From Chrysoperla carnea (Eukaryota > Arthropoda > Insecta > Neuroptera > Chrysopidae): a stretch of 64,000 nucleotides of DNA. The stretch's first letter is position 1. Each line of letters opens with the position of its first letter. Of this stretch, positions 22,936-33,361 are shown piece by piece. Where the stretch lies: the NCBI RefSeq assembly GCF_905475395.1, contig NC_058339.1, positions 76,164,520 to 76,228,519 on the forward strand, given 5' to 3'. The notes below the pieces were generated by a model. The model was not told the DNA's origin, did not search any database, and saw only the letters and a program-made list of their open reading frames with translations. A program made the translations under genes and the position numbers.

Positions 22936-23360
22936 TATACAGGGTAGGCCATTTTAATCTATTATCGCTAATAGTTCACTTTGTGGTTAACAAATCATAA
23001 ATAACTTAAACAAGAATTTGATGGAGGACATCAAACCTATTTGGGTCTAGTTCTTCAAGTTGCTTTAAAAGTCAATTTAGATCCTAGAAGATAAGAGATA
23101 GAATAACACTTTGAAGTAAATAGTTGACCCTCATTCAAGAAATTAATGGAAATGCGACTTAAAAATATCCCATTATTGCATTGAAAAAGGCTTTTGCCAA
23201 AAGTTGGCAAAAGAGAACATTCGCTTTGTGTTCATGACCTACAATTATCCATAAACTTTCGATTAAATGCAATAATGAAATATTTTTGAAAGCTAACGCT
23301 TTTCGAAAAAATGTTTTAAATAAAAAATGTTAGTTTTTTTATGAACTTTCTCATTTAAAG
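22936..23360 (+). mobile_element. family C, copy lacking its second terminus
   Basis: It begins TATACAGGGTAGGCCATTTTAATC and carries ATAACTTAAACAAGAATTTGATGG, GTCAATTTAGATCCTA, GAGATAGAATAACACTTT, GCGACTTAAAAATATCCC and GACCTACAATTATCCATAAACTTTCG. It fades near 23360 after TTTTTTTATGAA; the mirrored arm is cut short. Confidence 0.75.
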
Positions 23361-24140
23361 CACGAAGCGAGTTCTTTTAAGTCGAAGTCACTATTGTTAT
23401 ATCTTTATTGTGTGCCATAAATTTTATTGTGCGTCTCTTTATCCAAGTCCACATCATAGAGGAGGAAGCGAGATGGGTATATGACTCTTCTACCTATCTC
23501 AGTTTCTCTAATAGTAATGAGTTAGGTAGAAAAAAATGTTGTCTCTCTGTCTTACTCGTATTATTGGTTGAGACTAGTTATGTTGTAGCTGTCTTGCTCG
23601 TTATTTAGTTACAGAAGTCTGAGGGACTTCTCTGAGTCACATTTTCCCATGCCTGATTTAAAGTGTCCTTGTAAAATTACTGTTTTTTAAAATTAGAATT
23701 GCTTTTCAACGGTTTAGCGAATTGTTTTAAAATTTTCACGGTTTGTTTTTGTATCATTTTGATATACCTTCTCAAACACTTTTAAGAAAATATCGTTAAA
23801 TCTATTAGGCAAGATATTTTTGAATAAATTTATCTCTGCATTCATATGATTGGTAAAGTAAAAAATTTTAATTTAACAAACTTGAATGAGACATTTTAAT
23901 AAATCGAAATATATTATGTATTCAACACACAAGACACAAATGTACGCAACGAAACGTTTTTTTTTAGCTTGAAGCTAAAAAAGTGTATTTACTCATGCAC
24001 ACAGCTCTTGTCAAGCAAAAAAACTACTTATACCTATTTTTCAATATTATGGCCGCAGCTTTCAGTATTTTAAAGAAATATTTACAGCACGTGAATACAG
24101 ATCATTTAAAAACCTTCCTTGAGGATGAATAAAATTCGTC
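23361..24140. other. AT-rich stretch with small hairpin
   Basis: TTTTTTAGCTT-g-AAGCTAAAAAA at 23960-23982 is a near-perfect 11-bp inverted repeat. The 66-codon frame at 23408-23608 has no recognised domain. Confidence 0.4.
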
Positions 24141-24599
24141 AAAACTCCGGAAATAGGTATTTTAGGAAATTTTGACCAAAAAAATACAAAAATCGAATTC
24201 ATTAAACGATTAGACAAGTAGTTTTTGAGATATGACCTAAAATTGTAATTGATGACGATATCCTGGGGTAATTTTTGACGATGTTTCGTAGACCACTCGC
24301 CAAATCATTAAATAAATCTGATTTTTGTATTTTTTTTTGGTCAAAATTACCTTATAGAGTTAAATCGAAATGGGAATAATTTTAGATTTTTTTGTAAATT
24401 TCTTAAGGGGTACCTCTTTTGAAAAATCGAAAAATCACAAAAATAATATTTATTTGGAATTCGATAAGATCGAGTATATTAGGTAATTTTGACACAAAAC
24501 AAACAACAAATTGGGTTCACTTGACCATTGAACCACTAGTTTTCCAGATATTTTCAAAAATCAGTTATGAAGCCTATATTTTGATGGAGCGATTTTAGC
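24141..24599 (+). repeat. diverged relative of the 51-kb satellite-like palindrome
   Basis: It repeats the phrases of the 51.1-52.1 kb array in worn form: GGAAATTTTGACCAAAAAAATACAAAAATCG, GTCAAAATTACCTTAT, AATTTCTTAAGGGGTACCTC and TTCGATAAGATCGAGTATAT...GGTAATTTTGAC. Phrases appear on both strands, so it is palindromic too. It directly precedes a family E element. Confidence 0.6.
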
Positions 24600-25061
24600 A
24601 GATATCTAATAAACTTAAGGATGTAGGAGTGCCAGGGCAATTTTAGAAAAAAGGCTTGATTTTGTTTATATGAAGTTGGAATAAGTCTAATTCAATTCTC
24701 ATAAGTGGCGGTTGCCCGATTATTTAAATAAATAAATCACTTGAAAAGCAGGTATATTTTACATTGACCTATGGGAAAACGATATATGGATGATATATTT
24801 CATTAATTTCTCCAAAACTTGTCAGTGGAAATGAAAAAACTATTAAAATTAAATTTATTGAAAACAAAAACACCCGTTGTACCCGACTAAATAAGGATGT
24901 ATGAGCACAGTAGTGGGGACATAAATTTAAAAAAAATATATTTTCAATTTCGATTATGGTGAATTATGTTAAAAATTGACAATATAAGACGAAAAGAAAG
25001 AATAAAATTTTCGATAACTGGATTAATTTTCAAAAAATTGAAAATTTTTTTAAAAATTCTA
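24600..25061 (+). mobile_element. family E element, copy 2, left part
   Basis: Starting at AACTTAAGGATGTAGGAGTGCC it carries GCTTGATTTTGTTTATATGAAG, TTGGAATAAGTC, GCCCGATTATTTAAATAAATAAAT and AAGACGAAAAGAAAGAATAAAATTTTCG. It is interrupted at 25062 by a family A copy and resumes at 25661. Confidence 0.75.
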
Positions 25062-25660
25062 ATTATACCATGTATATATGAAATATACATAGTATATTAA
25101 GTTTAGTCCAAAGTTTGTAACGCCTAAAAATAATGATGCTAGGAAAAAAATTTTGTCATAGGTGTTCATAAAATCACCTAATTAGTCCATTTCCGGTTGT
25201 CCGTCCGTCCGTCCGTCTGTGGACACGATAACTCAAAAACGAAAAAAGATATCGAGCTGAAATTTTTACAGCGTACTCAGGACGTAAAAAGTGAGGTCAA
25301 GTTCGTAAATGAGCATCATAGGTCCATTGGGTCCTACGGACCCAAGACCCAATCGAGAGTTTACAAGACTCCATCTTGTAAGCCGTTAGAGATAGAACAA
25401 AAGTTTAAATGTAAAAAATGTTCCTTATCAAAAATTAAACAACTTTTGTTTGAAACATTTTTTCGTAAACATCACTGTTTACCCGTGAGGGCGCCAATTA
25501 GGCGGAAATTTTATAATATGTGTACAAACTATACACTAAATGTCGGTCGGTAATGCAGAAACAGTCACATGTTTGTTTGTGTAATGTGATAAAGAAATCA
25601 ACACTGACTATGCATGGTATTTCAACAATTAACTCAGTCAATTGTTTGTTTTCACTTGTT
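25062..25660 (+). mobile_element. family A, full-length copy nested in family E
   Basis: It runs from AATTATACCATGTATATATG (25062) to CAATTGTTTGTTTTCACTTGT (about 25660). In order: TTTAGTCCAAAGTTTGTAACGC, GTCCGTCCGTCCGTCCGTCTG (25198-25218), ACACGATAACTCAAAAACG, TTAGAGATAGAACAAAAGTTTAAA, CATCACTGTTTACCCGTGAGG, GTGTAATGTGATAAAGAAATC and AACAATTAACTCAGTCAATTGTT. The last is a 7-bp hairpin near the end. Because it interrupts family E, its boundaries are defined by the host element. The 118-codon frame at 25197-25553 is just the repeat read through. A small local inversion lies near 25327-25371. Confidence 0.88.
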
Positions 25661-25735
25661 TTTCATCTACTTTCATGAATTTATAACAAAATTCATCATC
25701 AAAGTTGAAAATAAAGTGCTCGTACTACCTTAACT
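25661..25735 (+). mobile_element. family E element, copy 2, right part
   Basis: After the family A insertion, CATCTACTTTCATGAATTTATAACAAAATTCATCATCAAAGTTG and GTGCTCGTACTACCTTAA complete the element in the same order as at 35268-35363. Confidence 0.8.
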
Positions 25736-26069
25736 CATCCAATCGTATTGTTTTGGGATTTTGGATAGAAGACTCCTTACTTTTGAAGATGCTTGTACTT
25801 GATAATATACAACATTTAAAATAAATGACTGTTATAGAAATGACAACCCTTAAGCAATTTTTAAGACTTTAGTTAGTTGTTGTATATAATAAAATATTCT
25901 GACATTAAGTACACATACATACATATACAAACTATTTTGCATAATTATTCGTTCAAATAAATATGTTTTAGGGTTCCGTCATCAAATTAAACAACGTGTT
26001 CGCGTAACTGTGACTCTTGACCAGATGATGAAAATAACTTCTTTAACTATTTTTTACTAATTATTTTAT

Positions 26070-26496
26070 TACAGTGCAACCTCGATATAACAAATATGAA
26101 GGGAACCAGTAAATATTCGTTATATCAAGTAATTCATTAAACTGAGGTTTGTAATATTGAGGTTAAGTTGGTCTAAAATTCGTTATAAAGAGGAAAAAAG
26201 TGTCGGAACCTCTCGCAACATGAATTACATACTATGGAGCATACTAACTGTCATATATTGGTGGGACTTTATACGTTATACAAAGGTTTTGAATTGACGA
26301 ATTTCGTTATTTAGAGGTATTTAAATTTTTTATTATACTTGAAAATTCGTTATAAAGAGACTGTTCGCAAAAAATATTCGGAATGTAGAGGTATATTTTA
26401 TATTGACTCTTATGGACAATTCAAGGGGATTGCGAAAAATTTGTTAAATCGAGGAATTCGTTATATTGAGTTTCGTTATATTAAGGTTGCACTGTA
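26070..26496. mobile_element. pogo/Tigger-like MITE with TA duplications
   Basis: The element spans 26072-26494 with TA on each side (26070-26071 and 26495-26496). Its terminal repeats are CAGTGCAACCTCGATATAAC on the left and CAGTGCAACCTTAATATAAC (complement of the right end), 18 of 20 identical. CAGT ends, TA target and GATATAAC words are typical of the pogo/Tigger branch of Tc1/mariner elements. At 423 bp it encodes no transposase. The interior repeats (A)TTCGTTATA about six times, perhaps subterminal binding sites. Confidence 0.85.
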
Positions 26497-26585
26497 TAAC
26501 AAAAGATGTATAATTTAGAGGCTTAACACGTGCTTTCTATGCAAAAAGTCCTAAGGTAATAGCCTCGCACTTGCAAAAATATTTT

Positions 26586-26827
26586 TGTATACCCTGTATC
26601 TATGAAATATTTATCAAGGTATACTAAGTTTAGTCCCAAACTTGTAACGCTTAAAAATATTAATGCTCCGCCGATACAATTACTCAAAACGAAAGAAGAT
26701 ACCTAGCTAAATTTGAATAGCATACTTTGAATTCGTAAATGAACAACATAGATCAATCGGGTCTTGGGTTCGTAGAACCCATTTTGTAAACCATCAGAGA
26801 TAGAACAAAAGTTTATAAAAAAATTAG
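26586..26827 (+). mobile_element. family A, copy split by family B, left part
   Basis: It begins GTATACCCTGTATCTATGAAATATTTATC and continues with GTATACTAAGTTTAGTCCCAAAC, ATCGGGTCTTGGGTTCGTAG and GAGATAGAACAAAAGTTTA. It is interrupted at about 26828 and resumes at about 27267. The (CCGT)n stretch is deleted. Confidence 0.75.
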
Positions 26828-27266
26828 AGTGATACCCACCCGCTTCACTGGGTTTAAAAGTAAAGATTAATAAAGATTGCTCTCGCTTATCCCCTTTCTA
26901 TAACACTCGAAATAATGGTAAAGATTGTCTTACACAGGTAAAATATATGTATGGTTTTCTATTTTTGTAAATGTATAATAGTCGTAATTATTCATTGAGT
27001 AGATCAGAAAAGAAGGCCGTGAAATATTTTATATTGACAATTTTTACAGAAATCTATGGCAATGTCAAATTAAATTAATTTCTAAATTTATTTTATTTTT
27101 TATTAATATATCTTTATAAATTATATCTCATGTGTTATTCTGAAGTATGAGCTATATTGCTGTACAGTTTCATTAAAACCATTCGCTAGTTTTAGCGTGA
27201 AAGCCAAACAAACAAACAAACAAACATGCTTACTTTCGCATTTATAATATATAGAGAAGATAGAGA
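26828..27266 (+). mobile_element. family B element nested in family A
   Basis: It starts GTGATACCCACCCGCTTCACT and ends CCAAACAAACAAACAAACAAAC (about 27207-27226), ATGCTTACTTTCGCATTTATAATATA. GTGTTATTCTGAAGTATGAGC and CATTAAAACCATTCGCTAGTTTTAGCGTG are anchors shared with 36567 and 52497. This type of sequence is common in insect genomes. The class (LINE tail, SINE or Helitron-like) cannot be decided here. Confidence 0.75.
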
Positions 27267-27318
27267 TAAACAAGTTTTGTTGGAAACATTGTTTCGTAAA
27301 CTTTACTTATTACAGTAT
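27267..27318 (+). mobile_element. family A, copy split by family B, right part
   Basis: AAACAAGTTTTGTTGGAAACATTGTTTCGTAAAC continues the family A order right after the family B insertion; the remainder is lost. Confidence 0.6.
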
Positions 27319-28077
27319 CACGAAGGAACCCTTTCCACGTATGTTCGATTCGCACTTAACCGGTTTTTCAATGAATATTTACTTAGGTAGTTACATATAC
27401 GTAGTTCATGTTCAATTTAAAATTATTATGTGACAAGTCCGATATGATAATAATCAATAAACCGATTACTTATCTATCTATTTTATAAATAAATAATAAT
27501 AGACTTAGATAATCTTGTTATAAATAGATTTAGATAAATTAGGATATTCGAAGATTTTTATGTAAATCATAAATTTATTGAATGAAATAATTAAATTGAA
27601 TTAAATAATTGGACATTGAAAAATGAATATATAATAAAAAATTATTTTTAATTTTGAAGACCCTGTATTTATAAATATAAGTACAGGAACTTTCATGGTG
27701 GAATGATAAAATTTTTTGGAGGAAAATTTGCATTCCTTTATTCGAGCTCGTAGGAAGTATAGAATTTTCTTTAAAATCTTTCCTTTGGAATAGTTTCTCT
27801 ATTCTTAAGACTACTACAGTTGTAATAGAGATTGCAATACGATAATTTGTTATCGATTATAATCCAAATAATTCATAAATTCCGAAAATTAGTTAGTTAA
27901 AATGGTATGACAGACAAATATGGAGATACCAAATTTTTTTTCATTATATAAGTAAAAGAATTGTATTTATCTACATATTTATAAATTTTTATATAATTTA
28001 TGTTGAAAATAATGTTTACAATACCTACTGATAAAAAATTAATGTTGTCACCTCGAAAATCAAAGTTTACATTTTTT
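27319..28077. other. AT-rich stretch, nothing recognised
   Basis: No frame of note. TAAATAGATTTAGATAAAT-type low-complexity sequence is present near 27480-27540. Confidence 0.4.
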
Positions 28078-28172
28078 ACTATTTTGAATTATTAAAAAAG
28101 GTTTACTATTTTGAATTTATAAAAAAGTTTTACTATTTTGAATTAATAAAAATTCAAATTTACTATTTGAAT
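28078..28172. repeat. short tandem repeat, about 30-bp unit
   Basis: TTTACTATTTTGAATTATTAAAAAAGG is repeated about 3.5 times with small changes (TTACTATTTTGAATTTATAAAAAAG, TTTACTATTTTGAATTAATAAAAA, TTTACTATTTGAATTG). Confidence 0.85.
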
Positions 28173-28418
28173 TGTAAAGTTAGGATTTATGTCGCCGAAG
28201 ATCAAATGACCCATAGTTTGAAATTTCGACTGTTCATATATGGTACCTTTTTTATTTCTTTGCAGCTAAAGTTGATCGGATAGTACACTGCAATTTCACA
28301 GAACACTCAAAATTTTTATTAACAGTAATTAAAATTTTTTATCTGAAATTTAGTTCTAAATTAAATCGAATAATATGCAATAATACTTAATATAAAAATG
28401 TTCGTGATATTTTTTCTT

Positions 28419-28776
28419 TTTAATCTTCATATAATTTTGTGTATTTTCGAATTAAGAATTTTGACACCTATTTACAGTTTATAAAATTTTAATTTTTTTC
28501 AAGTTCTTCAGGTTGTGAGAATTGTTAGAATTCCTGTCATCACGAGAGTAAAGGTGCAAGCAACAGATATTAACTTCGAAAATTTTCGAGTCGGTTCGTG
28601 TACTTTCGTATAAGATAAGTCCTACTCAGTAAATTAAAAAACTTGTAATAAAAATATGGTGAAATTAATTAAAATGAATTAAATTATTTAGATTATTTCT
28701 ATGGTCGAAAATTTCACTTTCAAATATCATTCAATAATCACGTAATCAAACTATTTTTAATTAAATAGTGCATTAA
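28419..28776 (+). repeat. family G, left inverted copy
   Basis: This is mirrored at 32025-32351. Shared words (this strand) are TTTTAATCTTCATATAATTTT, ATCACGAGAGTAAA, TTAACTTCGAAAATTTTCGAG, TACTCAGTAAATTAAAAAACTTG, AATAATCACGTAATCAAACTATT and TTTAATTAAATAGTGCATT. No open frame. It is either one side of a 3.9-kb inverted structure or one of two independent insertions in opposite orientation. Confidence 0.75.
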
Positions 28777-29882
28777 ATGTGCAGAATGCAAGATTACTGA
28801 ACGGTTGGCGCGAGTTCTGGTAGGTTAAATTGGGATTTAGAAAACAAATTGGCACAATATAGAATGTTTCACTTTATGTTTGTAAAATAGATTTAATTTC
28901 CATAAAATATAGAAAATAAATTTTACTAGAATATGTCAGTAGACAAAAAATCAGAAGGACATTCGACTGACCTCTAAGTGGTATACTCACCTTAGCTCTT
29001 TTTTTTTTTTTGAAATGTAATAAAAATTTGCCATTGAAATATTTCATAAAATACTTCTCTCAACGCCATTTCTTGAAGTTCATACTTCATTCTTCAGTCT
29101 TCTATAAATGTCTACTTAGCTAAAAACTAAAAGGTAGAATGATTTTAAACAATACCTTTAAATGTTTAAAACAATAAAACTAAACGGCTTTATTAATTTA
29201 TGTATTTATTTATTTGAACCGATAGCAATATGTCTAGATGCTTGAAAATCCACCAAAAAATTCTTTTAATATTTTTAGAAGTATATTATTTTTTATTTTT
29301 TATTTATTCAATGACAAACAACGAACGCAATGACATTGCTTGCAGCTTAGAGTTAAGCTGTCTATATGTATACGAAATATTCTCATACCATTATTTTGTT
29401 TTAAGAAAAATATGTTTGTCAATTGGTGTATATTTTTTAGAAGTTAACCGCATGCAACCAAATATCTTTTAGAAATGTAAAGCACCTTTTATATGTAACA
29501 AAAATTCAATAGAGAAGTTCTATTGCATATAGGTGCTTAATTTATACCGGGCAGTTTTCTTAAAACTGGTGGTTTTTATCCGAAATCTGACGATCAATTC
29601 ATAAAACTTCCCTGTTACGTTTTTGAGCCTGATAGCTTAAATATGACTTTATCATGCTCATTCGAAAACACAGCACTCGACAAAAAGCCACTCACGGAGT
29701 TTCCAGTATGTAGTAATCATTTAACAAAGGACCCTTTCTGTCCCACGGCCTGACAATATTTTAAATTAATTGTAGAGATTGTTTTGAATTTTCCAAAATT
29801 GTACCATGTTTTCTAAATGGTACCATTACAAAGTTACTATAAACGCACCTACATTTAAATTTCTATACGAACAACACAAATT
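28777..29882. other. AT-rich stretch, chance frame
   Basis: An 80-codon frame (29230-29472) is rich in Ile, Leu, Phe and Tyr and lacks a recognised domain. A 14-T run lies near 28999-29012. Confidence 0.4.
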
Positions 29883-30529
29883 ATTATACCATGTATATAT
29901 GAAATATACATAGTATATTAAGTTTAGTCCAAAGTTTGTAACGCTTAAAAATAATAATGCTAGGAAAAAAATTTTGTCATAGGTGTTCATAGAATCACCT
30001 AATTAGTCCATTTCCGGTTGTCCGTCCGTCCGTCCGCCTGTGGACACGATAACTCAAAAACGAAAAAAGATATTGAGCTGAAATTTTTACAGCGTACTCA
30101 GGACGAAAAAAGTGAGGTCATGTTCGTAAATGAGCATCATAGGTCAATTGGGTCTTGGGTCCGTAGGACCCATCTTATAAACCGTTAGAGATAGAACAAA
30201 AGTTTAAATGTAAAAAATATTCCTTATCAAAAATTAAACAACTTTTGTTTGAAACATTTTTTTGTAAACATCACTGTTTACCCACGAGGGCGTTAATTAG
30301 GTGCAAATTTTATAGTATGTATTAATATAGGAATATCAAAGTGAATATCTTTTGTTATTTACGTGACGTCAAAAAAACAAACGATCGCGCATCAACACTT
30401 GCGCATTATATGAGAATATCAGTTAAATATGTCAGATATGTATGTATGTGAAATGTGGCAGAGTTATCAACACTGCCTATACATGGTATTTCAACAATTA
30501 ACTCAGTCAATTGTTTGTTTTCACTTGTG
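29883..30529 (+). mobile_element. family A, full-length well-preserved copy
   Basis: It starts TATTATACCATGTATATATG and ends CAATTGTTTGTTTTCACTTGT. It holds TGTCCGTCCGTCCGTCCGCC (about 30018-30037) and GGGTCTTGGGTCCGTAGGACCC in the normal orientation. It therefore serves as reference for the local inversion in the 25062 copy. The 3' third carries about 60 extra bases (30320-30400, with TGACGTCAAAAAAACAAACGATCG). Confidence 0.88.
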
Positions 30530-30954
30530 TTTATTTAAGTCCTGCAAGAGCATTAATTGTATCGTGGAAGCGTAGATTTCTATAACTTCGACTGTCTCTT
30601 GCCTTTCACCTCTATAATTATTGTAACTTTAATATCGGGATTTTTTAAAGGTTTTTACAACTGTAAATGCAAGAAGCGATTACCTACTTGGATAAGTGAG
30701 AAGCACCTTCAGAAACTTGTTAAGGTTAAGATTCAATCGAGAAAAGGTAGTAAATCTGCAATATATTGCTGACAATTTATATCTTCTATTTTCTTGAAAA
30801 CTTGCTTATACTGATTTAGCTTTACTGAATCTTTATGAGAACTTAGGTACGCCCTCTTACAACACGTAAAAGAAAATATTATTTAAGATCTTTAAGCCAG
30901 AAATTATGTATTCACTGTTGATAACATTTACTACAAGATACAGGCTATTCGCTC
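30530..30954. other. spacer with an unrecognised 71-codon frame
   Basis: The frame at 30557-30772 includes a hydrophobic segment (FTSIIIVTLISGFF) followed by Lys/Cys-rich sequence (YNCKCKKR). There is no known match and no flanking exon signal that I trust. Confidence 0.3.
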
Positions 30955-31312
30955 AGACTATAAGCTTAGTTACCATATTAACGACACACTACTTTATTAA
31001 TATAATTGTATGGATAGACATATAACTTAATAGTTTATATATATGGATTACATTGAAAATTTAATAGTATTTTCTAACAAATTATAATAGGTAATTATAT
31101 GTTAATTTACATTTAAAAAATATTATTTGTGCAATTTCGTCTTTTTTTTACAATTTCACAACAAGATTAATTAACTTTTTTTTAAATAATTTTTATTTGA
31201 CATTTATTATACCATTTACATGAAAAAAGTCATAAAACCTTTTTTTACCGCCAAAATTATCCACTGGAATCGCTGACATCGGTTTGATTTTCCCGACCAT
31301 GACTATTACAAT
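30955..31312 (+). repeat. family I dispersed repeat, copy 2
   Basis: It is collinear with 6281-6660 (CTATTCGCTC to GACCATGACTA) and somewhat shorter through small deletions. Confidence 0.65.
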
Positions 31313-32024
31313 GTGTAAATAAAACGCAAAATACTTCTATGTTTTGCAATAACCATGGAATTCATTTTGCAAAAAAGAAATATCTTTAAAAATTCATCAA
31401 TGTTTTTTTTTGATTATTGTATTCTTTTTGCCCCAATAAAAGTAAAAGAATTCTTGTAAATGAGACTTTAAAGATTTTAAATTGAATGTTAAGTATGTGT
31501 GTTCTATTGTTCTATCAAAATGTTTATGGTACCATATACATCCAACAAGCCCATTAATTTCTTTTGTTTTTGGATAGTTTTATTTGATGGAAGAATAGAC
31601 TTGAAATTATTGACATATATAGATTTTTAATGTAATGTATGTTTATTGTTTTTGTATTTTTTTTTTTCATCTAAACTTTATGGGCAAAACTAAAAGAGTC
31701 CAGGTGAATAAGAAATTGATTTTAGAGTATAATTGTGTTCAGAAAAAATTGTGGCAATATGACAAATGAAAATGTGGTATTATTGTGGTAATATTACATA
31801 TTAAATGTAATAAGAAATTCTAGGAGTATCATGATTTAAAATTTAATGGTATGCACAGCTCAGGATTTGCAATTGGTTTTAGCACTCTCGGCCCGTTAGC
31901 GCTCACGGCAGCCTTTCGGTAATCTTTAGTCGCGTTCTGCACATGCGCCAAATATATCACGCGTTAAATATTCTTTAACTTTGTTAATCATATCCTCTAC
32001 ATAATTTTATTTCAATTTATTTTT
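31313..32024. other. AT-rich stretch with a GC-richer patch
   Basis: At 31880-31970, CGGCCCGTTAGCGCTCACGG and CGGTAATCTTTAGTCGCG are GC-richer. Weakly similar wording (GGTGATCTTTAGTCGGATG, TTCGCGTCAAATATTTAGCGCG) lies at 40685-40760, so this is probably an old repeat joined to family G. Confidence 0.35.
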
Positions 32025-32351
32025 GAATGCACTATTTAATTAAAAATAGTTTGATTACATGATTATTGAATGATTTTTGAAAATATTACAGCAAAGAAAT
32101 AATCTAAATAATTAAGTTAATTTTAACTAATTTCAACATATTTCTATCACAAGTTTTTTTAATTTACTGAGTACGACTTATACTAACGAATTTACACGAA
32201 TAGGCCTGAAAATTTTCGAAGTTAATATTTTTTACCTACACATTTACTCTCGTAGTGAGAGAAACTTTCAACAATTTCTCTCAGGGATTGAAAAAAAATA
32301 TTTATAATTCATAATTCGAAATTAGATAAAATTATATGAAGATAGAAAAAG
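32025..32351 (-). repeat. family G, right inverted copy
   Basis: It is the mirror of 28419-28776, separated from it by about 3.25 kb. It is diverged by substitutions and small gaps. The central CTCTCGTAGTGAGAG at about 32246-32262 is a small hairpin. Confidence 0.75.
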
Positions 32352-33330
32352 GTTCAACCATTTGAGAAATGAAAGTAATTTATGTTTTAAATCGAGCGTG
32401 TTTATCAACATATTTTCTATCTTGTAATCTAAATTTGGTTTCTATCTTTTAATCGAGTGAAAACACTCCAAAAATATACATTCTCCAAAATATATTTCAT
32501 AAATTATAATAACATTATTATTACAAATATTTATAATTAATTAATAAATAATTAAAATTAATGATATTTAATATCGGCATTGTTTTGTACATAAATACGT
32601 ACTTACAAACAATACAGAAGATTTATCTAAATAATTTTGATTGATTGATTATTTTCAATCAATTGTTTTTTTTATGGTCTGTATAAAAAAAAAGCAATTG
32701 AACGGAATATGTTAATGAAATTTATATCTGTTACATCTTTTATTTCAAAACCTTTTGTAATAATGAATGTCATACTGTGCACTTTTAAATACTGCGCCGC
32801 GTCGGTCGGGCGTGCTATTGTCAAAAATAATAAAATATTTAGTCGGTTTTTTTTGTCGCTGTGAGATATTAATTATTTTAAATATGCAAAGGCGTTGATA
32901 AAATTTTGTATACACCACAACTCGGGAGGTTTGCTCCAGAAAATTCTAGAGTTAAATATTTATCGGATTATAACAATAAAAAATTGGCAGTAGATAGTCG
33001 GTGTGGCACTGAAGTCGTCTGAGTGCGATCCCTGTAGTCCACACGACTTACTTCCCAGAAGAGGGAAAACATTAAAAAAAATGTCTTGTTAGCCTCCATA
33101 GATTATTCCTCGAACATATACTGCAGCTTACGATGGAACGATCATTATCTCCATAGATAAGTGATGTATTTTATCCACTTCTGTTTATTCAGTTTTTTTC
33201 AGTTTTTTTATTATCATTAAAAACGGCTGAACTAATTCTTTGAGCTCATAAATACACGATTACGCGTCGAATAAGCCCAGCCACGTATGAATGCCATAAC
33301 TGGTTCGCGAGATAATGGAAGTGAAAGAAT
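32352..33330. other. AT-rich stretch with a GC patch at 32800
   Basis: CTGCGCCGCGTCGGTCGGGC at 32793-32812 is the most CpG-rich stretch in this part of the window. About 33000-33065 (GTGTGGCACTGAAGTCGTCTG onward) is also less AT-rich. No gene can be attached to either. Confidence 0.35.
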
Positions 33331-33361
33331 CACACACGTACTCACACACACACACACACAC
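33331..33361. repeat. (CA)n microsatellite
   Basis: CACACACGTACTCACACACA continues as CACACACACACAG to 33361. It falls inside a 128-codon plus frame (33315-33701), giving its SHTHTHT stretch. That frame has no other recognisable feature and I do not call it a gene. Confidence 0.85.

Noticed and set aside
25197-25553. 118-codon open frame as a protein gene
   Set aside because: It lies wholly inside a family A repeat; its start is the (CCGT)n stretch and the frame is open only because of the local inversion in this copy.
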